In this document: in pieces, positions 24,206-31,642 of the stretch | Position numbering within the stretch: the first letter of the stretch is position 1 | Layout of the letters: each line of letters begins with the position of its first letter | Source: AWTP1-13 sp963820375 | GTDB taxonomy: Bacteria > Pseudomonadota > Alphaproteobacteria > Rhizobiales > Hyphomicrobiaceae | NCBI GenBank assembly: GCA_963820375.1 | Contig: CAWFZX010000016.1 | Location: forward strand, 124,001-188,000 | Reading direction: 5' to 3' | Length of the DNA: 64,000 bases | Translations under genes and position numbers: made by a program | The notes under the pieces: model-generated | Database searches by the model: none | Told to the model about the DNA's origin: nothing | Seen by the model: only the letters and a program-made list of their open reading frames with translations

Positions 24206-24646
24206 TCAAGCGCGCGCGTCCTTCGCCTTTGCCGCACGGGCTTGTGCGGCCAGCCGCGCCATGACCTCGACGATGTCCTCGCGTGAGGCGCCCGGATGAA
24301 AGATGTGGCGGACCCCAGCTTTTTTCAGGACGGCTTCATCGGCGTCAGGAACGATACCCCCGATCACCACAGGGACGTGGCCGAGCCGGGCATTCGCCAG
24401 TGCTTTCAATAGTTTCGGCACCAGCAAGTGATCGGTGGCCAGCGAAGAGATGCCGATGGCATCGACATCCTCCTCCTCCGCCAGGCGCACCACGTGGCGG
24501 ATCTCCTGCCACGGCGGCGTGTAGAGCACCTCCATGCCGGCATCGCGCAAGAAGGCGGCGACCACGCGGCTGCCGCGGTCGTGACCGTCAAGGCCAATCT
24601 TGGTGAGCAGGATTCTGGCCGGCGGATCCATTCCCGGTGGGGACAT
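24206..24646 (-). CDS. Cobalamin-binding small subunit of the acyl-CoA mutase
   Basis: A 146-residue B12-binding Rossmann-like domain, equal to the C-terminal domain of methylmalonyl-CoA mutase. The base-off/His-on signature DxHxxG is 'GLDGHDRG' (Asp20, His22, Gly25). It is followed by 'VVAAFLRDAGMEVLYTPPWQ', 'AIGISSLATDH' (the SxL cobalamin-contact motif) and 'VVIGGIVPDADEAVLKKAGV' (GG motif). Length and split arrangement match the small subunits of isobutyryl-CoA and 2-hydroxyisobutyryl-CoA mutases (IcmB, HcmB). It is transcribed first, with the large subunit 179 bp downstream. A MeaB-type GTPase chaperone, often near such genes, is not in the window. Its start is divergent from the DM13 gene 83 bp away. 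Confidence 0.9.
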   Translation of the reverse strand: MSPPGMDPPARILLTKIGLDGHDRGSRVVAAFLRDAGMEVLYTPPWQEIRHVVRLAEEEDVDAIGISSLATDHLLVPKLLKALANARLGHVPVVIGGIVPDADEAVLKKAGVRHIFHPGASREDIVEVMARLAAQARAAKAKDARA

Positions 24647-24729
24647 CAGGCACCTTGCTAAGCGAGACGCGCTATGGTGGGGCAGGGCCGCCTCGATGTG
24701 AAGTGGTCAAGCGCAGCAGGGCACGATCA

Positions 24730-25221
24730 ATGCGACGATCACTGGTCTATTTCCTGGCGGGCGGAACGCTCGGCACGGCCTTCGGAGTGGCCCTTGGCTT
24801 TTTCCTGTTTCCGTTTGTTTTCCCGCCGCCACCAGCCGCCGATCAGCTGAGCGCTGCCGAACTGGCGAGCGCCGTCGTGGCCGAAGGCAGGTTCAGCCAT
24901 GCCAACCCCAGCGATCCCGTGCACTGGGGCAAGGGCGGCGTGACCGTGCGCAGGGATAGCGTGTTTCTGGGTCCTGACTTCGAGGTCGGACCAGGTCCCA
25001 AGTTCCACGTCTACCTGGTGCCGCGAGCACAAATCCGCAGCTCGGGTGATGTGAGCGCACAGATGTTCGTCGATCTCGGCCGGCTGCGCGCCTTTAAGGG
25101 CAGCCAACGCTACGCCTTGCCCGCCGGGCTCGATCTGTCGAACTACCAGAGCCTGATCATTTGGTGCGAGCAGTTCTCGGTGCTGATCTCGCCGGCAGAC
25201 CTGATCCACAAAGCCGGCTAG
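24730..25221 (+). CDS. DM13-domain membrane-anchored protein
   Basis: 163 residues. A single N-terminal transmembrane anchor ('LVYFLAGGTLGTAFGVALGFFLFPFVF') is followed by a proline-rich segment and a DM13 domain. Visible DM13 features are 'VHWGKGGVTVRRDSVFLGPDFEVGPGPKFHVYL' and the C-terminal 'YQSLIIWCEQFSVLISPADL', where the single conserved Cys follows Ile-Trp. DM13 domains have been proposed to act in electron transfer through that Cys; direct evidence is limited. ATG 24730 puts the anchor at the N-terminus. It is divergent from the mutase small subunit and 118 bp before the solute-binding-like gene, so it could be first in that operon. Confidence 0.8.
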   Translation: MRRSLVYFLAGGTLGTAFGVALGFFLFPFVFPPPPAADQLSAAELASAVVAEGRFSHANPSDPVHWGKGGVTVRRDSVFLGPDFEVGPGPKFHVYLVPRAQIRSSGDVSAQMFVDLGRLRAFKGSQRYALPAGLDLSNYQSLIIWCEQFSVLISPADLIHKAG

Positions 25222-25339
25222 GCCGACGCTTGCCGCGTGGCTGCGTTGGCGGCCAAGATTTTCGCTTTGAGGGCGCCCCGGCTTGGGCGAAGATGGCCTC
25301 TGGCACTTGCAATCGACGCCCCCTCCGGAGGAGGATCCT

Positions 25340-26227
25340 TTGAGTCAGGACATCAGCATCGAATTCACGCGCTTTTCAGCCTTTTATTCGCCGCTCATCG
25401 CCACCATGGCGGGCGGCTTTCTAAAAGAAGAGGGCTTGCGGCCACGCCACTCCGTTTCGGCCCCCGGCAAATCTGCCATCGCTGGGTTGCTCGATGGCAG
25501 CGTGCATGTGGCCCAATCTGCGCCGTCCCAAGGCTTCGGTCCGCTGGAGCAGGGCAAGCAGCCGCCGGCTGTGCACTTTGCCCAGATCAATGAGAAGGAC
25601 GGCTTCTTCCTCACCGGCCGCAGCGCCGATCCGAGCTTCAGTTGGAACAGACTGAAAGGCCGGAAAGTGATCATCGATCATGGCGGCCAGCCGATGGCCA
25701 TGTTCAAGTACGCCTGTTTCAAGCAAGGCCTCGACTTCGCCGACCTCGTGCCCGTTGACGCCGGCTCGACCGATCAGATGATCGCCGCGTTCCGCCACGG
25801 CGAGGCCGACTTTATTCACCTGCAGGGACCGGCACCGCAGCAGCTGGTGCACGACGGCGTCGGTCATATTGTGGCCGCGCTGGGGGATGCCATTGGTCCG
25901 TGTGCGTTCTCGAGCCTTGCTGCCACGCGCGAGTGGCTAAAGACCGACATGGCCGGGGCCTTCATGCGCGCCTATCGCAAAGCCCGAGCCTGGCTCATCA
26001 ATACGCCAGCAGCCGAGGTCGCCAAGGCCGAGGCTGCTTTTTTCCCCGATATCGATCCAGCGGTGCTGACCGCCACGATCGCCACCTATCAGAAGCTTGG
26101 CAACTGGACGCCGCACGTGGACATCACGCGCCCCGCCTTTGCCGCGACCCTCGATATCTTCCAGCATGCCGGCCTCATCAGCAAGCGGCACGCTTACGAA
26201 GACGTCGTCGCCGCCCCCCCGGCTTGA
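25340..26227 (+). CDS. NMT1/SsuA-like solute-binding protein without signal peptide
   Basis: 295 residues with the fold signature of NMT1/ABC-type nitrate, sulfonate and thiamine-precursor binding proteins: 'RFSAFYSPLIATMAGGFLKE', 'DGSVHVAQSAPSQGF', 'LKGRKVIIDHGGQPMAMFKY' and 'AGSTDQMIAAFRHGEADFIH'. TTG 25340 is chosen because GGAGGAGG lies 5 bp before it. No ATG or GTG nearby gives a secretion signal, and the protein starts 'LSQDISIEFTRF', so it is either cytoplasmic or misses its export signal. No ABC permease or ATPase is next to it; instead a beta-hydroxyacid dehydrogenase follows after 11 bp. It may be a cytoplasmic ligand-binding or enzymatic relative (THI5-like), but that is unproven. 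Confidence 0.72.
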   Translation: MSQDISIEFTRFSAFYSPLIATMAGGFLKEEGLRPRHSVSAPGKSAIAGLLDGSVHVAQSAPSQGFGPLEQGKQPPAVHFAQINEKDGFFLTGRSADPSFSWNRLKGRKVIIDHGGQPMAMFKYACFKQGLDFADLVPVDAGSTDQMIAAFRHGEADFIHLQGPAPQQLVHDGVGHIVAALGDAIGPCAFSSLAATREWLKTDMAGAFMRAYRKARAWLINTPAAEVAKAEAAFFPDIDPAVLTATIATYQKLGNWTPHVDITRPAFAATLDIFQHAGLISKRHAYEDVVAAPPA

Positions 26228-26238
26228 GGATCCGCACA

Positions 26239-27114
26239 ATGGCAGACACAATCGGTTGGATCGGCGTCGGCAGCATGGGCCACCGCATGAGCCGACATCT
26301 GGTGGCGGCCGGCCACGCCCTTGTGGTCGCGGATGCGCAAAGTACCGAGCGCGCGCCGCCAGAGGCACGCATCGCCAAGGACAACGCTGAAGTGGCCGCC
26401 TTGGCCGATACCATTATCCTCTCGCTCCCAGATGGGGCCGTAAGCGAGACCGTGGCGCGTGAGCTGGCGGCGGCCGCACCCCGCAAGGTAAGCACGGTGA
26501 TCGACACGTCGACCATCGGCATCAAGGCGGCCGAAGCGGTCAACGCGATCCTCGGTAAGGCCGGCATTGCCTTCATCGATGCGCCGGTTTCGGGCGGTAC
26601 CGCCGGCGCCGACAAGGCAACGCTTGCCATTATGATGGCCTGCCCGACCGCCAGCTTCGAGCGTTTCAAATCGCTGATCGCTTTGATGGGCAAGCCTTTC
26701 CATGTCGGGCCCAAACCGGGTCAGGGGCAGGCGGTCAAGCTGTTGAACAATTTTCTTTCCGCCACCGCGCTGGCGGCGACCTCGGAGGCCATCGCCTTCG
26801 GCACGCAACAGGGTATCGAGATGAAAACCATTCTCGATATCGTCAACGCGTCCACCGGGCGCAATTCGGCGACCGATGACAAGTTTCCCCGCCGCATCAT
26901 GCACGGCAAATACGATGCCGGCTTCACGGCCAAGCTTCAGCTCAAAGACATCCGACTTTATCTGGAGAATGCGCGCGCCGTCGGCATCGCCGATGACGTC
27001 GCCAGCACGGTGGTTGGCGTATGGGACAAAATGAACGCCGATCTACCGGGCGCCGATATCACGCAAATGTATCCCTATACCCGCGATGGCCGTCGCTCCG
27101 GCGGGCACAAGTAG
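26239..27114 (+). CDS. Beta-hydroxyacid dehydrogenase (3-hydroxyisobutyrate dehydrogenase family)
   Basis: A 291-residue NAD(P)-dependent dehydrogenase. The Rossmann motif is 'IGWIGVGSMGHRMSRHLVAAGH', followed by the substrate-binding 'FIDAPVSGGTAGADKATLAI' and the catalytic-lysine helix 'GQGQAVKLLNNFLSATALAA', with Lys in 'KLLNN'. 'GRNSATDDKFPRRIM' and 'LKDIRLYLENARAVGI' match the C-terminal all-helical domain, where 'KD' before the last helices is conserved. Members oxidise 3-hydroxyisobutyrate, tartronate semialdehyde or related acids; the specific substrate is not clear. It is translationally close to the solute-binding-like gene (11 bp) and probably shares its substrate pathway. It converges on the broken LLM gene. 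Confidence 0.88.
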   Translation: MADTIGWIGVGSMGHRMSRHLVAAGHALVVADAQSTERAPPEARIAKDNAEVAALADTIILSLPDGAVSETVARELAAAAPRKVSTVIDTSTIGIKAAEAVNAILGKAGIAFIDAPVSGGTAGADKATLAIMMACPTASFERFKSLIALMGKPFHVGPKPGQGQAVKLLNNFLSATALAATSEAIAFGTQQGIEMKTILDIVNASTGRNSATDDKFPRRIMHGKYDAGFTAKLQLKDIRLYLENARAVGIADDVASTVVGVWDKMNADLPGADITQMYPYTRDGRRSGGHK

Positions 27115-27225
27115 GCCGCGCTGTCGGTTGCCCAAAGCGCTGTGCCGTCGACCTTGGCCAGTGAGAGCGTCACCGCCGGCGGCACTGTGAAAATCGCGCG
27201 CCGAGGAAAGCTGGCGACGGCCCAA

Positions 27226-28177
27226 TCACAGCCGCGCCGCTTTCGGCGGCTTTGGCCAACGCGAAGCGACCTGCGGCAGGACCTCTGCAATCAGTCGCTG
27301 CGTCTGGGCGGTGACCTCTGCGCCGTCGGCGCCGAGCGGGCGCAGTACGAACTTCGATATGCCAGCGGCGACGTACTCGCCGATGCGCCCGACGATGGTG
27401 TCGGCATCGCCGACGGCGAAGTAGGATGCCGGATCCCGCCCGGTGCGCCGCCGGTAGGCCTCCATCATCTGTGGTACGGCCGGTCCGCCGACCCGCCCGA
27501 AATAGAATGGGAAGCCGGCGCCATAGTGATCCTCCTCGATCACGCGTCCCAGTTGCCTGCTGGCTGTGCGGATGGCCGCGACGATGCCTTCTGCTTCGGC
27601 TGGCGTCTCGGGGCCCGCCTGCCAGCCGGTGCCGTAACGCGCGGTGCGCCGGATCGCCGCCGGCGATGACCCGCCGATCCAAATCTGGCAGCTCCGCCTG
27701 CACCGGTTTGGGTGCAATGCTGGCGCCCGTCAGGCGATAGTGCACTCCCGCAAAGTCCACCTTGTCCTCTCGCCAGAGCCGGCCGATGATCTGCAGCCCT
27801 TCATCGGTTCTGCGCCCGCGCGTGCCGGTGTCGAGATTGAGCGCCGCCCACTCCGGTGCCCGCGGGCTGCCGATACCGAAGGCCGGCAGCAACCGGCCGT
27901 TGGAGAGGACATCAATGGTGGCGCATTGCTTGGCGACCAGCACGGGGTCGCGCAAGGCGAGAGAGACCACGTTCATGCCGAACTTGATCCGCCGCGTTCG
28001 CCCGGCGAGCGCGGCCATGGTCGTCATGCACTCCAGGATCGGCTCGCTACTGACAACGCGGTCGGTTTGCCACAGCGAATCAACGCCGCCTGCCTCGCAC
28101 AGGTCCACCCAGCGCCAATAGGCGCTGACGTCCTGGAACGGATATTCCATCAAACCCACGCCGACGGCGATCGTCAT
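27226..28177 (-). pseudogene. LLM-class flavin-dependent oxidoreductase, broken by a one-base insertion
   Basis: The first 164 codons from ATG 28177 read as a bacterial luciferase-like F420/FMN oxidoreductase ('VGVGLMEYPFQDVSAYWRWV', 'RRIKFGMNVVSLALRDPVLVAKQ', 'ASIAPKPVQAELP'). Then the frame turns to arginine-rich nonsense. The +1 frame continues the family exactly: 'IWIGGSSPAAIRRTARYGTG', 'YRRRTGRDPASYFAVGDADT', ending at 27226. Removing the base at 27685 (C on the plus strand, G on the coding strand) restores 'LPIWIGG' and a 316-residue protein of normal length. It is either a recent pseudogene or a sequencing error. The remaining codons on both sides look intact. Confidence 0.85.
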
Positions 28178-28488
28178 TGCTGGCCTCGCGGTTGCCGGTC
28201 GCAGCCCACACTCGCGGCCGGCTGGGGCAGGGTCAAGCGGGGATGCACCCCAGGGCAAAGCAGGCCCGGGACGGGGCCGCTTGGAGCCCTTTTATGCTCA
28301 CGAATAGGCGAAAGCCCGCACAAATCCGTACTCGCGCCATTTTCCTGGCGTTGACTGCGCCGATCTTGCGATCGGAGGCTTCGCGCATTGAAAATTTTGC
28401 CGCGGCTAACGCCGACCCTTTGTGCTTGCACCAATACTCACCTTTTGCGTTGGCGGGGACAGTCGATTGCCCGTTTTGGAGGTAGGAT
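28178..28488. other. spacer with promoter region of the secreted protein
   Basis: No supported gene in 311 bp. It separates the divergent LLM gene and the secreted protein gene at 28489. The right part is relatively AT-rich (about 28375-28450: 'gcgcattgaaaattttgccg' and 'ccaatactcacc'). A strong ribosome-binding site GGAGG (28482-28486 region) precedes the next gene. Confidence 0.4.
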
Positions 28489-29052
28489 ATGAAGAGCCCA
28501 ATGCTTTTGTTGCTTAGTCTGATGCTGATCGCGCCGGCGTCCGCCCAGCAGCTGCCTGCCTCACCGCCGCCATCGGCAAGCGCCAAAAATGACACGCTGC
28601 AGTATCTTCCCGCTGCGCAACGCCTACCGGCTGGAAACTACCGCGCGGAAGTGCGGCGAGGCGATGCCGCGGCGGGCACGGACGAAGTCGCCTGGAGCAG
28701 CGCCCCCCACGCCACCATGCCCGATGCCCTCCGTGAGGCCTGCAAGATGATCGAGACCGTCTATGCGCCCGGTATGCGCTGCCCGCCGGCCCCGGTCACA
28801 ATCGCGAAGAAGACGTTGGCGAGTGCCACCGTTGGCAAGCCCGTGGTCAAGGCTGCCGCGCCCAACAACGCAAAAAGAACGGTTGTCGCAGCCTCCCCTG
28901 TGAGCGGCTACGAAGTGCGTGGCTGTGCCTTCTACGCACTCGTCAACAACAAGGTCGTGCAACGTTGTCCGTCTGAAGGTGCACCCGGCACCAAGCCGTT
29001 TTGGTACAACGAGGATTTGTTCGAAGGCGGCTACGCCGGCTGGGGACGCTGA
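28489..29052 (+). CDS. Secreted protein of unknown function
   Basis: A 187-residue protein with a clear signal peptide (MKSPMLLLLSLMLIAPASAQ|Q). The next 20 residues are proline/serine-rich. The central part has an 'AGNYRAEVRRGD' strand followed by 'MPDALREACKMIETVYAPGM' with a Cys in 'MRCPPAP'. An alanine/lysine-rich linker of about 40 residues leads to a small C-terminal domain 'YEVRGCAFYALVNNKVVQRC' with two cysteines. I do not recognise a family. It is probably periplasmic. It has the best ribosome-binding site in this stretch (TTGGAGGTAGGAT). A hairpin right after the stop suggests it is transcribed alone. Confidence 0.65.
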   Translation: MKSPMLLLLSLMLIAPASAQQLPASPPPSASAKNDTLQYLPAAQRLPAGNYRAEVRRGDAAAGTDEVAWSSAPHATMPDALREACKMIETVYAPGMRCPPAPVTIAKKTLASATVGKPVVKAAAPNNAKRTVVAASPVSGYEVRGCAFYALVNNKVVQRCPSEGAPGTKPFWYNEDLFEGGYAGWGR

Positions 29053-29058
29053 GCGACG

Positions 29059-29079
29059 AGCGCTGCTGACGGCAGCGCT
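29059..29079 (+). terminator. probable terminator hairpin
   Basis: A perfect 8-bp stem AGCGCTGC / GCAGCGCT with a 5-base loop, 6 bp after the stop of the secreted protein. The downstream T-run is weak (CCTGTTTG, 12 bp further). Confidence 0.5.
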
Positions 29080-29184
29080 GGCCCCTGTTTGCGCTTGGTG
29101 CAGCGGCTCTGCCCCCGAATCGGCTAGAAACGCCGACGCTCAGCGGTGGTGCGCGAGGGTGCGCAATGGCGGGGTGGGGCGACA

Positions 29185-29874
29185 ATGGGCGTGGCGGGCG
29201 GCACGGGAAGACGCGGCAAGCTCGGCCGCTTTGGCAAGCTCCTCAAGTCCCGCTCCCTGCCGCTGGTGCTGACGGCCTGGTGCGTGGGGCTGGAAATGGG
29301 CTGGGCTTGGATGGTCTTCTTCCACGGCTTTGCCATCGACAGCGGTATTGCCGGGGTCACCACCGCCATCATGGCCTTGGCGGGATCGGCCTGGATGGTG
29401 CAGTACAAAACGCGCGCCGAGGAGCAACCCTTCGAGAAGTATGTCGCCGATGCGGCCGCCGCCATGCGCGATGAGGCCTTTGTGCTCCTGAAGATGGCCG
29501 AGATGCAGGCCCGCCCCGAACCGGCCGCCGAGGCGCAGACGCTGGGCGATCAAGTCGAACGCCTGCACCGCTGTCTCAAGGTGTTCCAAAAGGGCAGTCC
29601 CTACACGCAAATCAGAAGCTACGGCGCCCGTCTGCGCATCGAACAATTGGAAGAAGAAGTGTGCGAGCAGGTCGGCCTGCTGGATCGCGAAATCGCTATT
29701 CTCGGTACCTACCCCACCAAAAATGTGGTGCAGGTCGCCAAGGAAAAATGCCGACGTGCCAGCGAAGGCATCCTGTTGAGCACCCAGCAGGTTTGCGAGG
29801 TGCTCGGCTATGAAGCCCTGCTGCCTTCCGACGCGGACGTCCTGACGCGTGCCTCGGGCCTCAGGCCGGCATGA
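29185..29874 (+). CDS. Membrane protein of unknown function with coiled C-terminal region
   Basis: About 229 residues from ATG 29185 (ATG 29146 would add 13). A basic N-terminus (RRGKLGRFGKLLKSRSLP) precedes two hydrophobic helices, 'LVLTAWCVGLEMGWAWMVFF' and 'GIAGVTTAIMALAGSAWMVQ'. A cytoplasmic, mostly helical and charged region of about 140 residues follows ('EKYVADAAAAMRDEAFVLLK', 'ERLHRCLKVFQKG', 'RLRIEQLEEEVCEQVGLLDR'). I do not recognise the family. It sits convergent to holA, at the position where parB lies in several alphaproteobacterial genomes; it has no similarity to ParB. Codon use looks native. Confidence 0.6.
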   Translation: MGVAGGTGRRGKLGRFGKLLKSRSLPLVLTAWCVGLEMGWAWMVFFHGFAIDSGIAGVTTAIMALAGSAWMVQYKTRAEEQPFEKYVADAAAAMRDEAFVLLKMAEMQARPEPAAEAQTLGDQVERLHRCLKVFQKGSPYTQIRSYGARLRIEQLEEEVCEQVGLLDREIAILGTYPTKNVVQVAKEKCRRASEGILLSTQQVCEVLGYEALLPSDADVLTRASGLRPA

Positions 29875-29977
29875 CAGATCAGCCCCGACGTCGGCGCCGG
29901 GGCGCGCCGACGCCGTGCCGCGGCCCGGGTATTGTCGCGTGAAACGCAAAAGTGCTCGGCCCGGGACGGCTCGCCCA

Positions 29978-31021
29978 TCAAGCCCCGGGGTCGGCCGGGC
30001 GCTGGCGGAGGATCGACGCCAGATCCAGCAACAGCTTGCCGGCCAGCATCTCATCGAGGCTGCTCCTGAGCCGTGCGGCCTTGGCGGTCTCGTTGATACG
30101 GGCGAGGGCGGAGTTGAGCGCCGCCAGCGTCCAGCTCTGACACTGCTGTTCGATCACACCCTTGCGCTTGAAGTGCAGGGGTGGCCGCTGCTGGCGCAGG
30201 ATGTCTTCGAGCGACCGACCGGCGTCGAAGGCACTGCGCATGCCGTGCAGGCGCAGGAAGTGGCGCTGCAGGGCCGCAATGATGGCTTGCGCATTCTCGC
30301 CGCTGTTGACGCAGCGGTCGCATTCGCTGAGCGCGGCCTGCAGGCGCCCGGAGCCGGCGGCCAGCACCACCCGGTCGATGGCGAGTTCGGCTGCGTCGCC
30401 GACAGCCATCTCCACGTCTTCTTCTTGGATCGTGCCCTTGCCGCTGGCATAGAGCGCGAGCTTTTCGATTTCGGCGCGCGAAAGTGCCCGATCGGCACCT
30501 AGCCGCGTGAGCAACAGGCGCATGGCTTCCGGGGTGATCTGCAAGCGGGCGCCGGCCAGCACCTCCCGGACCACGGCCTCCAGATCACGCGCCTCGTCGG
30601 GAAAACAAGCGATGGCGGCGGCGGTGGCGGATTTCTCAAACAAGCTGCGCAGGGCCTCGTCCGGGCGCAGGTTGCCGGCCTCGACGATCAGATAGCCTTC
30701 CAGCGGACCGTCGTCGAGGAGCCGCTTGAGCGTGGCCGCCGTGATCCGGCGGCCCGTGCTCACGCGCAGGATCTTGCGGCCCGCGAACATCGGGACGGTA
30801 TTGAGCTCGACCAACAGGCGGTCGGGATCGTCCTCAAGGCTGGTGTCATCGAACCTGAGGATTTCGCCCGGCGGGTCGTCCTGCGCGGCGAGACGCTTGG
30901 CAAGCTGCGCGGCGCGTTCCAACACCAGGCCCAAGTCGCTGCCATAGAGCAGCACCGCCCGCGGCAGACGATCAACCGCCCTCAGAAAGGCCTCGGCCTG
31001 GTGCGTTTTGATGGCGACCAT
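29978..31021 (-). CDS. holA: DNA polymerase III delta subunit
   Basis: The 347-residue clamp-loader delta subunit, which opens the beta clamp. Visible features: the N-terminal 'AVLLYGSDLGLVLERAAQLA' (degenerate P-loop region of delta), 'DPDRLLVELNTVPMFAGRKIL' (typical 'L..e..t.plF..rrli'), 'YLIVEAGNLRPDEALRSLFEKS', the domain II stretch 'AMRLLLTRLGADRALSRAEIEKLALY' and the domain III 'AQAIIAALQRHFLRLHGMRSA'. Length is standard. It lies 57 bp after lptE on the same strand, in the order leuS-lptE-holA that is common in alphaproteobacteria and usually origin-proximal. It is essential in all bacteria studied. Confidence 0.93.
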   Translation of the reverse strand: MVAIKTHQAEAFLRAVDRLPRAVLLYGSDLGLVLERAAQLAKRLAAQDDPPGEILRFDDTSLEDDPDRLLVELNTVPMFAGRKILRVSTGRRITAATLKRLLDDGPLEGYLIVEAGNLRPDEALRSLFEKSATAAAIACFPDEARDLEAVVREVLAGARLQITPEAMRLLLTRLGADRALSRAEIEKLALYASGKGTIQEEDVEMAVGDAAELAIDRVVLAAGSGRLQAALSECDRCVNSGENAQAIIAALQRHFLRLHGMRSAFDAGRSLEDILRQQRPPLHFKRKGVIEQQCQSWTLAALNSALARINETAKAARLRSSLDEMLAGKLLLDLASILRQRPADPGA

Positions 31022-31078
31022 GTCCCACCCGGACGGCGCTCAAGCTGCGGGATCGCGGCGAGCGGACGCTGCTGGCGC

Positions 31079-31642
31079 TCACGCCGCGCCGGACAGATAG
31101 GTCGCAAGGCGGATCTTGAGGTCGTCGGCCACCGTACGCGCGGCGCGGTTTTCCGCGTCCTCGCGCGCCCGCACATTGGAATAGATGGATTGAAAACGCT
31201 CAAAGCCGGCACGGGCGTGGCTCGTGCCCTGCAGCACCACCTTCTTGTCCTTGCTTTTGACGTCGATCAATCGGAACGAGGCCTGGATGGCATAGATCTG
31301 CCCGAGCGCCTCGCCTTCGTTGTTGACCAGCGTCGAAAGCACCGATTCCTTGACGACCACTTCGAGCCGATGCGTAGAGGGAAGCGGATTGCCACCGCCG
31401 GTGCTATCAAACACCAGTTCGTTCCTGATGCGCTGTCCGACCCGGCCAGGGATCGGGGCGAAATCAACCTGCGCCAGGCGCTCGTGCATCCCCGCCCCGG
31501 AGGCGGTCGTCCCGTAGAGCGGCCGAAATCCGCCGTTGCCGCAGGCACCCAACGCCGGAGCGGAGGCGAGCAGCAGCGAAAGTCCGCGCAAAAGACCTCG
31601 GCGGCTCAGCGTCTGAGCCTTTCGAGCCTCATCCGACGACAT
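31079..31642 (-). CDS. lptE: LPS-assembly lipoprotein LptE
   Basis: A 187-residue lipoprotein that plugs the LptD barrel in the outer membrane. The leader contains a twin-arginine-like stretch 'SRRGLLRGLSLLLASAPALG' and a lipobox 'LGAC' followed by 'GNGGFRPLYG', the characteristic 'CGFRPLY' start of alphaproteobacterial LptE. 'RVGQRIRNELVFDSTGGG' and 'QASFRLIDVKSKDKKVVLQG' match the family. The C-terminal 'AARTVADDLKIRLATYLSG' is the usual terminal helix. The start codon overlaps the end of leuS by 14 bp, so it is translationally coupled. The twin-arginine-like sequence could be incidental. Confidence 0.9.
   Translation of the reverse strand: MSSDEARKAQTLSRRGLLRGLSLLLASAPALGACGNGGFRPLYGTTASGAGMHERLAQVDFAPIPGRVGQRIRNELVFDSTGGGNPLPSTHRLEVVVKESVLSTLVNNEGEALGQIYAIQASFRLIDVKSKDKKVVLQGTSHARAGFERFQSIYSNVRAREDAENRAARTVADDLKIRLATYLSGAA

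Noticed and set aside
24637..24729. Longer N-terminus of the DM13 protein
   Set aside because: It would put 31 polar residues before the membrane anchor and overlap the divergent mutase small-subunit start.
29932..29950. parS-like GTCGCGTGAAACGC near holA
   Set aside because: Only one half-site of the consensus is matched (CGTGAAAC); the other half and the CACGTG core are missing, so it is not called as parS.
31600..31642. Tat signal in LptE (SRRGLLRG)
   Set aside because: The lipobox follows directly and LptE is a Sec-exported lipoprotein in studied species; the twin arginines may be incidental.
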